A stretch of DNA of 64,000 nt from JAXLWB01 sp046328715 (GCA_046328715.1 JAXLWB010000018.1:1-64000); one strand, 5' to 3'. Counted from the stretch's first letter, positions 40,447 to 49,441 are shown. Notes: generated by a model not told the origin, from the letters alone. A program made the numbers and translations.

Positions 40447-42495
40447 CTACGCCGCGATCTGCCACCAGCCGTGCCAATCGGCTGCCGAGCCTCCAGCCCA
40501 GCCAGCACTCCAGACAAGGCCATCGAGCCCGACGACGAAAATATCCATTACATCTTTGCTGCGTGAGACCACCGTCACCGGTGCGCCAGGCTGGGCACGT
40601 CCGCCATTGATCTCCCACCAGCCACGCCAACCATCGGTAAAAGCTGGCTCCCAGGCTGCCGTGCGGATCACGCCATTGACATCGGTGACAAAGAGGTCCA
40701 GTTTATCTTTGCTACGCGAAACCACGTTGACCGCAGACTGCGCTGGCACACGAACATCGGCAATGGGAAACCAGCCGTACCACTCGTTGGTAGCTGAGGG
40801 TTCCCAAGCCGCCGACCAGACCCGGTTATCGGTTCCGACCACGAAGATGTCCAGCTTGTCCTTGCTGCGTGAGACCGCCGTAACCGGTGCCCCTGGTGCC
40901 GCACGTCCACCCTTAATCTCCCACCAGCCATGCCAACCGTCAGTGAAGCTCGGCTCCCAGGCTGCGCTGCGAACTTTGCCGTTGACATCGACCACAAAGA
41001 GATCGATGACATCGGTGCTGCGGGAGACGGCGTGAATGTAGGCACCATTCGGCACCTTGACATCACCGATGGGCCGCCAGTCAGTCCAGCCAACGGTGGA
41101 GGCGGGTTCCCAAGCCGATGTGTAGATCCGCCCATCGGCACCCGCCACAAAGATATCCAACTTGTCTTTGCTGCGCGACACACCTGTGATGCGACCGCCG
41201 GGTGACCTGGCGGCCCGCACATCCCACCAGCCATGCCAACCATCGGTGGAGGCCGGTTCCCAGGCCGCGGTGTAGACAATCTGCTCGTAGCCGATGACGA
41301 AGAGGTCCAATTTATCTTTGCTGCGCGAGATCACATGAAGCGGAGCGCCCGCACCCGCCCGTCCGCCGTTGATCTCACGCCAACCTTGCCAGCCGTTACT
41401 AAAGGCCGGTTCCCACGAAGCCGTGCGGATCTTGCCATCCACGTCAGTGACGAAGAGATCGAGTTTATCCTTGCTGCGCGAGATGGCCGCCACATGGGCC
41501 CAGCCTGGCACTACGGCGCGTGATGGCAACCATTCCTTAGTTGCCTGTTCATAGATATCGCCCAAGCGTTTGCCACCGGCAAAAACGTTGACGCCATCAA
41601 TCAAATCAAACACTCCATCCGGTTCGCGCCCAGACATGACACCGACCAACCACCAGGCACCATTGACGACATCCAACAGCGGCCCACCAGACCAGCCCGG
41701 GGCGAAGTTTTGGTCACCGGGGAAGAAGGTGTCATAGTTGTAATCGTCCGTCTCGATCTCTTTGCTGCTGTAGCTGTCGTCGTCCACGTCGGAAATATCA
41801 ATGCCCGGAAAGCGAATCGGCTCCGCACCGCCCATGCCGAGGGGATAGCCGACACTGGTCCAGCGATAGTCATCGTAGAAGTCACGACCGCCATAATGAA
41901 CCGTGATGTAGCCCCAGGTATCGCCCAGCCGTTTGGTGAGTTCGCAGATGACAAAGTCCCAGCCGACTACCTGATTGTCATTGGCGTGGTCGCCGTTGGG
42001 TTTGCCAGTGAGCATCAGACCGGTCAGATAGGCGCTGGTGTGCGTACCACCGCTCGGATCTTTGGGGCGTGGGCCATTTTTGTAGCCCGGCACAAACTTG
42101 AAGAGCCAATCACTTGGTGGGCGCACAGAGAAGATATGGCTGGCCGTGACAATCATGTTGGGGCCAACCAGCGTGGCTGTGCCAGCCAGTTGAAAATCAT
42201 TGGTGCCTTTCGGGGCTGCCTCCAACCGGCCGATACAAGACCACGGGTATTGCAGCAGCTCGGCATCGGGAATGACGGAATAGTCGACGCCGCGCGCAAC
42301 CGCCTCAATGGGAACAGCATCTTTGCTTGAGCCGTCCATTTTTGGGATGGTGACGCCATCAGAATGGCCGTGCGCCTCCCCGTTATGTTCTTTGCCCGAA
42401 GTCGAAGCAACCTGAATCGAGTTCATCGGCTGTTCTACACGAGGTGCAAAGTTCTCTGCAGCTAGAATCTGTTCAATAAGTCTACGAGTTGTCAT
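40447..42495 (-). CDS. Trypsin-like serine protease fused to seven-repeat propeller
   Basis: This protein of about 682 residues starts at ATG 42495 (MTTRRLIEQILAAENF) after AAAGGAAAA. The protease domain (about 80-320) has His120 in TASH, a candidate Asp180 in VVGWDFVI, and Ser269 in GWSGGPL, a complete V8/trypsin-like triad. From about 345 to the end come seven repeats of some 48 residues with the pattern SRSKDKLDLFV, then WEP, then GWHGWWEI. These form a PLL-type seven-bladed beta-propeller lectin, probably a sugar-binding module. No signal peptide is visible, so secretion is by another route or the target is internal. Confidence 0.85.
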   Translation of the reverse strand: MTTRRLIEQILAAENFAPRVEQPMNSIQVASTSGKEHNGEAHGHSDGVTIPKMDGSSKDAVPIEAVARGVDYSVIPDAELLQYPWSCIGRLEAAPKGTNDFQLAGTATLVGPNMIVTASHIFSVRPPSDWLFKFVPGYKNGPRPKDPSGGTHTSAYLTGLMLTGKPNGDHANDNQVVGWDFVICELTKRLGDTWGYITVHYGGRDFYDDYRWTSVGYPLGMGGAEPIRFPGIDISDVDDDSYSSKEIETDDYNYDTFFPGDQNFAPGWSGGPLLDVVNGAWWLVGVMSGREPDGVFDLIDGVNVFAGGKRLGDIYEQATKEWLPSRAVVPGWAHVAAISRSKDKLDLFVTDVDGKIRTASWEPAFSNGWQGWREINGGRAGAGAPLHVISRSKDKLDLFVIGYEQIVYTAAWEPASTDGWHGWWDVRAARSPGGRITGVSRSKDKLDIFVAGADGRIYTSAWEPASTVGWTDWRPIGDVKVPNGAYIHAVSRSTDVIDLFVVDVNGKVRSAAWEPSFTDGWHGWWEIKGGRAAPGAPVTAVSRSKDKLDIFVVGTDNRVWSAAWEPSATNEWYGWFPIADVRVPAQSAVNVVSRSKDKLDLFVTDVNGVIRTAAWEPAFTDGWRGWWEINGGRAQPGAPVTVVSRSKDVMDIFVVGLDGLVWSAGWAGGSAADWHGWWQIAA

Positions 42496-42597
42496 AAGAG
42501 TTTTCCTTTCTGCCGAACTGAGCCGACAGGGGTCATTTGAATTTTTGTACATGGCGTGATTGATGCGTAACAGTTTTGGAGGGGTGAGGGATGAGAT

Positions 42598-42747
42598 TCA
42601 AGAATGCGGATCGCATGTCTGGTCACGCGCCCATCCTTCAATTGCATCCATCGGCAGGCTGGTGTTTGGCAGAACATCAGCCTGGGGGACAATCAGTATT
42701 AGGTCTTTCCAAGATTGCTGAACGAGTGCAATCGTCGCTTGCTCCAT
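42598..42747 (-). CDS. Very short ORF, possible globin-like remnant
   Basis: ATG at 42747 opens 49 codons (MEQATIALVQQSWKDLILIV) behind CGGAGAAAAA, a good ribosome binding site. The first 15 residues look like the opening helix of a bacterial globin, but the similarity then stops and the remainder ends after QTCDPHS. It is either a short functional peptide or the front end of a lost globin gene. It lies between the cupredoxin and protease genes on the same strand. Confidence 0.4.
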   Translation of the reverse strand: MEQATIALVQQSWKDLILIVPQADVLPNTSLPMDAIEGWARDQTCDPHS

Positions 42748-42781
42748 GTTTTTCTCCGTTTTAGCCACATCGGCTACTAAC

Positions 42782-43630
42782 TCACTGAACCTGAAACGGC
42801 ATCATCATGCCAAGCTGGCTGTGCGACTTGCCGCTGGCTGGGTCGGGGACGTGGCAGATAGCGATGTAGTTGCCGGATGTCAGGTCGAGATGTACCCAGC
42901 CACTTGCCCCTGGCTCAATCGCTTGAAAGCCACCAGCGTCGACGTAAGGGGGAGCGCCGTGCGGTGAATCCATAAAGGACATCAGATCCTCCATCGTCTT
43001 ATCTTGGTTGAGCTTGATCAGTGTGATCTCATGCGGTTGGGTTCCTGCATTGTCGATCTTCCAGGTTTGCTTACCGGCCGCCATGGTTTGGGGCAAGGCG
43101 AAGGAGAAGTCCATCAGCTTGACTGTGCCATCGGCAAGGGGTTCCGGCTGATTGGCAGGCGCTGTACCTGTGACCGTGAAGGCGGCAATCATGCCGTGCG
43201 CCAGATGAGGAACCCCCTGGGCATCGGGCAGAAAGCAGACTAAGACATAGTTGCCGGCTTCTAACTTGACTGTGACGCGCTGTTGGTTGCCGGGCGCTGT
43301 GGGGCCAGGACCGCCCGGAAAGCCCTTGAGCAGGGCAAAGATCGCGTCCTCACTTTGGGCGAGGGCGGCAATCACTTGATCCGTGGTTACGCCGTCCTTC
43401 AACTGAAGGATCTGCACATGATGGGTCTCATGGCCGGCATTTTCATGCAGAATGGTGACCAGACCTGCCAGTACCTCGGTTGGCGCCTCAAAGCTGTAGT
43501 CGCTGGAACGAATGGTGATCTCCGGAATCGCAGGCGCTGCTGCCATCACCGCACAGGACGCGATGATCAGCGCAACACCGAATAGGACGATGGTGGCGAC
43601 GATGCCATTGACAGGATTTGGAGAGCGCAT
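42782..43630 (-). CDS. Lipoprotein with two cupredoxin-like domains
   Basis: This protein of about 282 residues starts at ATG 43630 (MRSPNPVNGIVATIVLFGVA). It has a lipoprotein signal ending in LIIASC, then two cupredoxin-like repeats. The first has HHVQILQLKDG and VCFLPDAQGVPHLAHGMIAAFTV; the second has PHEITLIKLNQDKT and AICHVPDPASGKSHSQLGMMMPF. In each repeat a His near the middle and a Cys-His-(Met) cluster at the end could bind type 1 copper. The role may be extracytoplasmic electron transfer or copper binding. It follows the membrane protein gene by 46 bases. Confidence 0.83.
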   Translation of the reverse strand: MRSPNPVNGIVATIVLFGVALIIASCAVMAAAPAIPEITIRSSDYSFEAPTEVLAGLVTILHENAGHETHHVQILQLKDGVTTDQVIAALAQSEDAIFALLKGFPGGPGPTAPGNQQRVTVKLEAGNYVLVCFLPDAQGVPHLAHGMIAAFTVTGTAPANQPEPLADGTVKLMDFSFALPQTMAAGKQTWKIDNAGTQPHEITLIKLNQDKTMEDLMSFMDSPHGAPPYVDAGGFQAIEPGASGWVHLDLTSGNYIAICHVPDPASGKSHSQLGMMMPFQVQ

Positions 43631-43676
43631 GTGGTTGTTCTCTTCGCTTGTTAGCATCGTTTGGTTTGAATAATGT

Positions 43677-44210
43677 TCATGTTGCCTTGTAGAAAGCAGT
43701 AGCATGAGATGTTCTTGGTATGGCATAGGTTGTTTCCTTTTTCGAATTAGCTACTTTTGTTTGCCAACTTTTTACAATGAGAAGTGTGATGTAAAAGGCA
43801 CCTGTACTCAGCAACTCACTCAGGACAAGCGCAAGCTGCGGATTGGCCAGCAGACGCAACGAGAGATAGAGCAACCAGGGCGAAAAGAGCAGACTATCCA
43901 GCAACTCAGCACTACCGAACTCCAGCACAAGCGTGCGCATGGTGTGCATCAGACGTCGACGTCGGTTCGGCTCCGTCAGCACCCTGTCGCCTTGCCCAAA
44001 GCACCAGATACAAACAGCGAGGACGGCGTAATAACCGACACTGCTGCTGTACACACTGGCTGCGATCCAAATGAGGGAGTTGTCCGTCAGCCGAGCGGCG
44101 AGTGTGATACTCAACACGGCTACCAGTAAACCCGCTGCTTCTGCCAGTAGATATTGGCAAACGAATAAGGGCACTTGCCGATGCAATTGGGTCACTGGGA
44201 TTGCGAACAT
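43677..44210 (-). CDS. Integral membrane protein, about 177 aa
   Basis: The start is set at ATG 44210 (MFAIPVTQLHRQVPLF), five bases after GAGG, rather than the longer GTG frame. Hydrophobic spans include LLAEAAGLLVAVLSITLAA, IWIAASVYSSSVGYYAVLAV and a C-terminal ALVLSELLSTGAFYITLLI, so four or so helices. I do not recognise the family. It is the first clear gene after the three-repeat promoter at 44560-44605 and is followed by the cupredoxin lipoprotein, so both may be membrane-side partners. Confidence 0.7.
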   Translation of the reverse strand: MFAIPVTQLHRQVPLFVCQYLLAEAAGLLVAVLSITLAARLTDNSLIWIAASVYSSSVGYYAVLAVCIWCFGQGDRVLTEPNRRRRLMHTMRTLVLEFGSAELLDSLLFSPWLLYLSLRLLANPQLALVLSELLSTGAFYITLLIVKSWQTKVANSKKETTYAIPRTSHATAFYKAT

Positions 44211-44322
44211 CATTTCCTCACTTACGCCTGTGCTCACTGGTTAGTCGATGCGCCGTCTGGGTTGGATGGTACGTTTGGTACTGTGGTGCTTACGGCTTGC
44301 TGCAGAAAGAGAAGCAATTCGC

Positions 44323-44505
44323 TCAAGTTTCGGAAGCTCCAACGCCTGCCACTTTGAATGTGCTCAATCTCTCCACACCAATGGCATGGTAGATCCTGAC
44401 CAGCCAATCTGCAGATTGGTTACCCATGATGTAATGGTTCGCGCCAGCAACGCACAAGAAATGATTCGTACCCTCCGCTATCCATGTTGTAACTCCATTG
44501 CTCAT
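44323..44505 (-). CDS. Possible 60-aa leader ORF
   Basis: A minus-strand frame from ATG 44505 (MSNGVTTWIAEGTNHFLCV) runs 60 codons. It would lie about 50 bases after the start point predicted from the 44560 promoter and 112 bases before the next gene. GAAAGA is the only weak ribosome binding site. No family is recognised; it may be chance. Confidence 0.3.
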   Translation of the reverse strand: MSNGVTTWIAEGTNHFLCVAGANHYIMGNQSADWLVRIYHAIGVERLSTFKVAGVGASET

Positions 44506-44526
44506 GAGTCTTTCACACTGTGATCG

Positions 44527-44556
44527 CTCATTGCGATGAGGCCTCATTGCAATGAG
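44527..44556. promoter_or_regulatory. Tandem 14-base palindromes at the transcription start
   Basis: CTCATTGCGATGAG (44527-44540) and CTCATTGCAATGAG (44543-44556) are two near-palindromes two bases apart. They cover the transcription start expected from the -10 at 44565-44560, so they may be a repressor operator or the top of a structured leader. Confidence 0.5.
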
Positions 44557-44559
44557 GGG

Positions 44560-44605
44560 AGAATAGCGGTGGCAGGTCGACAAACTATCGACAGAGGGGT
44601 CTACA
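44560..44605 (-). promoter_or_regulatory. Candidate SARP box with three TGT(C/A)GA repeats, site 2
   Basis: In transcription order TGTAGA (44605-44600), 6 bases, TGTCGA (44593-44588), 5 bases, TGTCGA (44582-44577), 11 bases, then TATTCT (44565-44560). Gaps and the intervening AACTA/TAGTT are identical to site 1 at 40394-40439. It drives the membrane protein, cupredoxin and protease genes. It lies directly downstream of the BTAD regulator gene. Confidence 0.6.
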
Positions 44606-44761
44606 AAGTGGGTAATGTTTGGGCGAAGTTGAGGTATATGTTGTAGATGGGTCGAAGGTGAGGGTGAAATCAAAGAAAAAGCCGGATAGCAGTGGATTGC
44701 TATTCGGCCTGAGCGATATTACCGTTAGGCGGTAAATTGTGGCGTGTTCGACGAATTGACG

Positions 44762-47700
44762 CTACTCGATATAGTGGCCGCGACCCTGAATAAACGTCTT
44801 TGCTTCAGCAATCGCTTGTGCTGTAGTAAGCTGAAACCCGCCCTGCCAGGCCTTTTGGAAACTATCGGTGTCTACCTGCGCTTCGATCCCGGTTAGAATC
44901 TTGTTGTAATAGTCTACGTCGATTGGCGAGCGCGGATGGTCAAGGCTTTGGCGTAAGTTTTCGGCAGCCCCGAGCAACCAGGCCCCAAGCTTTGGCTGTT
45001 GACGCTGCCCCAAGATGCCAGCCATCCCTTCCAGTGCAAACGGAACGATGTATTGGGCACCACCTTGCGGCGCGGATTCTAGGCTCTGCAAAAACTCGCT
45101 CGCGGCGCGGTCAATGTTGCCCTGCAAAAAAGCAAGCAGTGCCAAAAAGACATGCGTCCAGCCTAAGGACATGGTAGCGTTCATCTGCTGCTGCATCGCA
45201 AGCGCCTGCGGTAACAACTCGGCGGCGCGGGTCAAATTGCCGGTGACGGTATAAACATGGCCAAGTTCAGCCAGCGTCATTGACTCAACGATTGGGCGTT
45301 GATGGGCACGAGCAACGTGTAAGCACTCTTCAAATAGCATTATCGCTCGTTCAATGTCGCGTCCTGCGTCGACTAAAAAGCCAGCCAGCATATAACAAGC
45401 ATTGCAGAGCGTATCAGGGTCCCCGACCTGGCGTGCCAGGTCGAGCGCCTCTTCCAGGTATTCGATGGCACGCAGAGGATCGCCCTTGCGAGCGTGAATC
45501 GTGCCAAGCGCATTCAGGGATCGGGCACGATATTTATCCAGCCCCAATTGTGCACTGAGCGCCAAATTTTCGGTGTGTAGCTCGATTGCGCGCCCTGTAT
45601 CCCCTTGCACCATGGCCTGCAATGCCGCTGCTGTCAGGATTTCGGAGCGCGCTTCACTAGCGATGCCAGCACTGTTGGCAACGATCTGTTCTAACCACCA
45701 ACGGCCCTCCGTTGTCCAGTCGCGCCAGTAGAAAAAGCGCCCAAGTCGATAACCAAAGCGCATCGTGGTTTCGATCTGCTCAGAATGCATGAGATACCAG
45801 CGCAAGGCTGCCCGCAAATTGTCTAGCTCGCGCTCTATATCCGCCAACCAGGTGGGGGCGTTGATATCCCACGGCTCGATCAGGGTGCGGTAGTAGTCGG
45901 CGTGGGCCTGGGCAACGGCGTCTGCGGCACCACGCTCCTGCAACTGTTCAGCCGCAAACTCGCGAATGGTCTCAAGCATGGTAAATCGGGATTCACCTGA
46001 ATCGCTCTCTTGCACCTGCACCAGGCTGTTGTCCGCCAATGTCGTAAGCACATCCAGCAACGCTTGATCATCACTACTCGCATACTCCCCGAATTGCCCG
46101 TTTTCTGTATTATGCTTGTGCAGTTGGCGATTCAGACCTTCCATTGCAGCCAGCGTCCAGTTGCCGACAAAGACGCTGCACCGCTCAAACCAAATCTGCG
46201 TTTCCACGTTGAGCAGGCGATAGCTCCAATCGATGGTGGCGCGCAAGGTCTGTTGGCGTTCGGGTAGGTCGCGCGGCCCGCTGGTCAGGAGGGCAAGTCG
46301 CTTGTCGAGGCGGCGTACCAGGTCGCGGGGGGCAAGCAACTTCAGGCGTGCTGCGGCCAACTCAAGCGCCAACGGTAGCCCATCCAGGCGTACACAAATA
46401 CTGGCGATCTCCGCCGCATTGTCCGCTGTCAGATGGAATTGAGGGTTGAGCGCCCTGGTTCGCTCCAACAAAAGTACCACGGAAGGAATCGCCGCTAACT
46501 TATCTAAGGTTGGCAGATTCGTCAGATCGGGCAAAGGGAGCGGCGGCACGGGCAACGTATGCTCCCCTTGAAGGTTGAGCGCAGCCCGGCTGGTCGCCAG
46601 CACGCGCAGTTGGGGCGCAACGGTCAGCAACGCTGCAATTTCGGAAGCAACAGCTAACAGATGTTCACAGTTATCGAGCACAAGCAACATCTGTTTCTCA
46701 GCCAAATAATCAGCCAGGGCCGTGGCGTTGGTCTGCTTGAGACCACAGGCCAGCCCAATCGTCTGTACAATCAATTCAGGATTGCGCAGAGCGGCCAACG
46801 GCACAAAGGCGGCACCGTCGGCAAACTGCGCGGCGCACTCCCAAGCCGCTTGCAGTGCCAAGCGAGTTTTGCCACTGCCCCCCGGCCCGGTCAGTGTGAG
46901 CAAGCGAACGGTCGGCTTGCTGAGCAGGGATCGGATCGAGGTGAGTTCAGCGTGTCGATCAATCAAGGGGGTCGCCGCAACTGGCAACGAAGGGCGGCTG
47001 CGTACAATCGGGGAAGCTGCACTTACTTCCGATGTGGATGTGCTCCCATTGCTGGTTACTGGATGCGGCGTTGCTACCTTGATGTAGCTCGCACCCTCGC
47101 TCGCGGCCCCTTGCCGCACCGCCTCGTAGACGGCGCGTGTTTCAGGCAACGGGCTGACACCGAGTTCATGCTCCAGCGCCACCACACAACGCTCAAACTG
47201 ACGGAGCGCAGCAGTGCGATCACCCATAGCCGCATAGAGCATGATCAACTGGCGATGCATCTCCTCGGCCAAGGGATCGACGGCAACGGCGCGTTGGGCA
47301 ATGGGAATGGCCTCAGCATAAGCATGGCGTTCAACATAATGGTTGACTAACAGGGCCGAGCCATCCAGGTAGTGACGATCCCAGGTTTGACGTTCTTGGA
47401 CAACCCAAGCATCAAACTCGGCACTAGCCGCAAGCGAGAAGCCCTCTAGAAACGGACCCCGATAGAGCGTCAGTGCATCCGCTAGATGGGTCACCGTCCC
47501 GCATTGAGTAGCTGCGGTCAATGCTTCGGCAAAGGTAACGGTGTCCGCCTGCAAACGTGCCGAATTCAGCCCGACGAGATCCCCCTGTGTCTGAACCATG
47601 TCGGGAAAAGGGAGTGCCTGACGCAGTTGATTGAGCAGGACCGTCAGATTGCGCCGCGCCATCGTATCGGCAATGTCGGGCCAAAAGAGGAAGCAAAGTT

Positions 47701-48001
47701 GATCACGCGCAAGTGGGCGCATCGTAACGCCTAGGCGAAAGAGCAACGCACGCATCTGACGACGGGCCAAGGGAATCGATTGATTGGCCAAGGTAAGTTG
47801 GGGCACCCCTAACAGTGTCAGCGAGAGTAGCGCATCCGTAGATGTTTCCATCGGCATCTCCGCCTTCCAAGGCGAAGCAAATCTTGCAATCGGCTGGTCT
47901 ATAGTGACGCTGGTGGCCTGGGCTGCGATGTGGGAAAGCGAATCTGTTGTAAGTTTATGGGCTGAGTCTAGAACCCGCACTTGTGATTGCATAGGCTGCA
48001 T
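44762..48001 (-). CDS. BTAD/SARP-like regulator with NB-ARC ATPase and TPR (AfsR type)
   Basis: This is a 1079-residue multidomain regulator. It has a winged-helix OmpR-like DNA-binding part (about 55-135, LARDQLCFLFWPD and NLTVLLNQLRQAL), a bacterial transcriptional activation domain (about 150-295), and an NB-ARC/STAND ATPase with Walker A GPGGSGKT near residue 369 and Walker B LLVLDNCEHL. C-terminal tetratricopeptide repeats follow (about 700-1070). Such proteins integrate ATP and ligand or phosphorylation signals to activate secretion or secondary metabolism. A start at ATG 47857 (GGAAGGCGGAG before it) is an alternative. The three-repeat promoters at 44560 and 40394 are candidate targets. 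Confidence 0.88.
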   Translation of the reverse strand: MQPMQSQVRVLDSAHKLTTDSLSHIAAQATSVTIDQPIARFASPWKAEMPMETSTDALLSLTLLGVPQLTLANQSIPLARRQMRALLFRLGVTMRPLARDQLCFLFWPDIADTMARRNLTVLLNQLRQALPFPDMVQTQGDLVGLNSARLQADTVTFAEALTAATQCGTVTHLADALTLYRGPFLEGFSLAASAEFDAWVVQERQTWDRHYLDGSALLVNHYVERHAYAEAIPIAQRAVAVDPLAEEMHRQLIMLYAAMGDRTAALRQFERCVVALEHELGVSPLPETRAVYEAVRQGAASEGASYIKVATPHPVTSNGSTSTSEVSAASPIVRSRPSLPVAATPLIDRHAELTSIRSLLSKPTVRLLTLTGPGGSGKTRLALQAAWECAAQFADGAAFVPLAALRNPELIVQTIGLACGLKQTNATALADYLAEKQMLLVLDNCEHLLAVASEIAALLTVAPQLRVLATSRAALNLQGEHTLPVPPLPLPDLTNLPTLDKLAAIPSVVLLLERTRALNPQFHLTADNAAEIASICVRLDGLPLALELAAARLKLLAPRDLVRRLDKRLALLTSGPRDLPERQQTLRATIDWSYRLLNVETQIWFERCSVFVGNWTLAAMEGLNRQLHKHNTENGQFGEYASSDDQALLDVLTTLADNSLVQVQESDSGESRFTMLETIREFAAEQLQERGAADAVAQAHADYYRTLIEPWDINAPTWLADIERELDNLRAALRWYLMHSEQIETTMRFGYRLGRFFYWRDWTTEGRWWLEQIVANSAGIASEARSEILTAAALQAMVQGDTGRAIELHTENLALSAQLGLDKYRARSLNALGTIHARKGDPLRAIEYLEEALDLARQVGDPDTLCNACYMLAGFLVDAGRDIERAIMLFEECLHVARAHQRPIVESMTLAELGHVYTVTGNLTRAAELLPQALAMQQQMNATMSLGWTHVFLALLAFLQGNIDRAASEFLQSLESAPQGGAQYIVPFALEGMAGILGQRQQPKLGAWLLGAAENLRQSLDHPRSPIDVDYYNKILTGIEAQVDTDSFQKAWQGGFQLTTAQAIAEAKTFIQGRGHYIE

Positions 48002-48363
48002 TCACCCTTGTATCAAAAACGTCCTTCTCCAAAACGGTTCTTCAACAGTTGCGGGAGTAAATGAGTACATGAATCATAGCACGATTTACTGGCAACCGTG
48101 CAAATTATGGCAAGTATGTCGTTTTCGTGGCGTTTGTGGAACGTTTGCGAGGTTATTATCTTTCTGCACCCAGCGGAACCCGTCTCCTCTATTTTAGCAT
48201 AAAACCCTCGCTTTCGCGGCTTCTGTCGCCTTGTGTTATGATCCGTACGATCTGATTGATTCACCATTGAGATGGAAGATTAGGAGATTGAGAGATTGGA
48301 CTTTTACACAATCTCCTAATCTCTCAATCTCCCAATCTCATTACCATTTCCGGAGAAGAAACA
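48002..48363. other. Divergent regulator/oxidoreductase intergenic region
   Basis: There is no gene in these 362 bases. The left part is AT-rich and should carry the regulator promoter. The right part (48266-48341) is a word-type palindrome: ATTGAGATGGAAGATTAGG then AGATTGAGAGATTGG, answered by AATCTCCTAATCTCTC then AATCTCCCAATCTCAT. It is built from repeats of GAGATT/AATCTC. CCGGAGAAG precedes the oxidoreductase ATG. Confidence 0.6.
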
Positions 48364-49356
48364 ATGACTAAAGTACGATGGGCGATTGTCGGGACAAGCG
48401 GCTTTGCGCTCGATTGGTTGGCGCGTGGCATCCAACTGGGCAGCAACGCCGAATTAAGCGCAGTGGTCAGCCGCAACGCCGAGCGAGGAAAGGCCGCAGC
48501 CGAAAAGTTGGGTGTCGCCCATGTTTTCACCTCGATTGCTGAGATTGACAAGAACGTCGTGGATGGCGTCTTCCTCTGTCTGCCCAATACGCAACATGCC
48601 CCCTACGCCATCGACGCCGCCGAACATGGCCTACATGTGATCTGCGAAAAGCCGATGGCGCCTTCACTAGCCGAATGTCAGGCCATGATTGATGCGGCGC
48701 GTGCCAACAATGTGGTGCTGGCTGTGGCGCACTGTATGGAATTTGGCAGCCCGATTGTCAAGGCGCGGGAGTTGTTGGCATCCAACGCCATTGGCACCGT
48801 GATCAGCGCCTCAATTACCGCCTCCTATCCTGCCTCACAGAACTCGAATGGCTGGCGGAATACGGATAGTTCGGACATGGGCGGCGGCATTCTCTACGAC
48901 ATGGGCGTCCATGCGGTGGATGGCATCACCCGCCTCTTGGGGCCGATCGCCCAGGTAGCAGCGTGGGCAGATCAGCGCACGCACCACTTCAACACCGAAG
49001 ACACAGCCAGCATCCTCGCCCGTTTCGAGAGCGGAGCGCATGGTTTTATCCAATCGCACTTTAGCTGTCTGCAAAACTCGTTGGAGATTCAAGGCACGAA
49101 TGGCCGCATCTGGAGTAACGCCTGGTGGGGTCGCGACTATCGTGGCGATCTGCATATGCAGATCGGCAAAGAGGTGACTGACTTCGACCTGCCGCAAGTC
49201 AATGTCTATGTGCCGCAGATCGAACATGTCTCGAACTGCATCCTACGTGGCGAGACACCGGTCATCTCTGGCGAGCGGGGTATGGCCAACATTGCCGTAT
49301 TGCGGGCAGCCTTTGAGTCGGCGCGCACGGGGCGGATCGTGGACGTAGCAAAGTAA
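48364..49356 (+). CDS. Gfo/Idh/MocA-family oxidoreductase
   Basis: This 330-residue NAD(P)-dependent oxidoreductase has an N-terminal Rossmann fold (VRWAIVGTSGFALDWLARGI, with a modified GxGxxG), VFLCLPNTQHAPYAIDAAEHGLHVICEKPMAPS containing the conserved EKP Lys, and the C-terminal substrate domain with GGGILYDMGVHAVDG holding the catalytic His. It probably oxidises or reduces a sugar or inositol derivative. It stands alone between the regulator and the M60-like gene and ends at a strong hairpin, so it is a single-gene transcript. Confidence 0.9.
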   Translation: MTKVRWAIVGTSGFALDWLARGIQLGSNAELSAVVSRNAERGKAAAEKLGVAHVFTSIAEIDKNVVDGVFLCLPNTQHAPYAIDAAEHGLHVICEKPMAPSLAECQAMIDAARANNVVLAVAHCMEFGSPIVKARELLASNAIGTVISASITASYPASQNSNGWRNTDSSDMGGGILYDMGVHAVDGITRLLGPIAQVAAWADQRTHHFNTEDTASILARFESGAHGFIQSHFSCLQNSLEIQGTNGRIWSNAWWGRDYRGDLHMQIGKEVTDFDLPQVNVYVPQIEHVSNCILRGETPVISGERGMANIAVLRAAFESARTGRIVDVAK

Positions 49357-49375
49357 GATTGGGCGGTAACATTTT

Positions 49376-49421
49376 CAGAAAGGGCGGGGTCATGTTCGCA
49401 AATGTGACCCCGCCCTTTCTG
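49376..49421. terminator. Strong hairpin terminator
   Basis: CAGAAAGGGCGGGGTCA (49376-49392) and TGACCCCGCCCTTTCTG (49405-49421) are perfect 17-base arms with a 12-base loop, twenty bases after the oxidoreductase stop. GTTTT follows. Confidence 0.75.
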
Positions 49422-49441
49422 TTTTACTGCCCTACCTTTAT

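Noticed and set aside
42492..42692. 66-codon minus-strand frame before the protease gene.
   Set aside because: It overlaps the better-supported 49-codon frame and the protease start, and has no ribosome binding site or recognisable motif.
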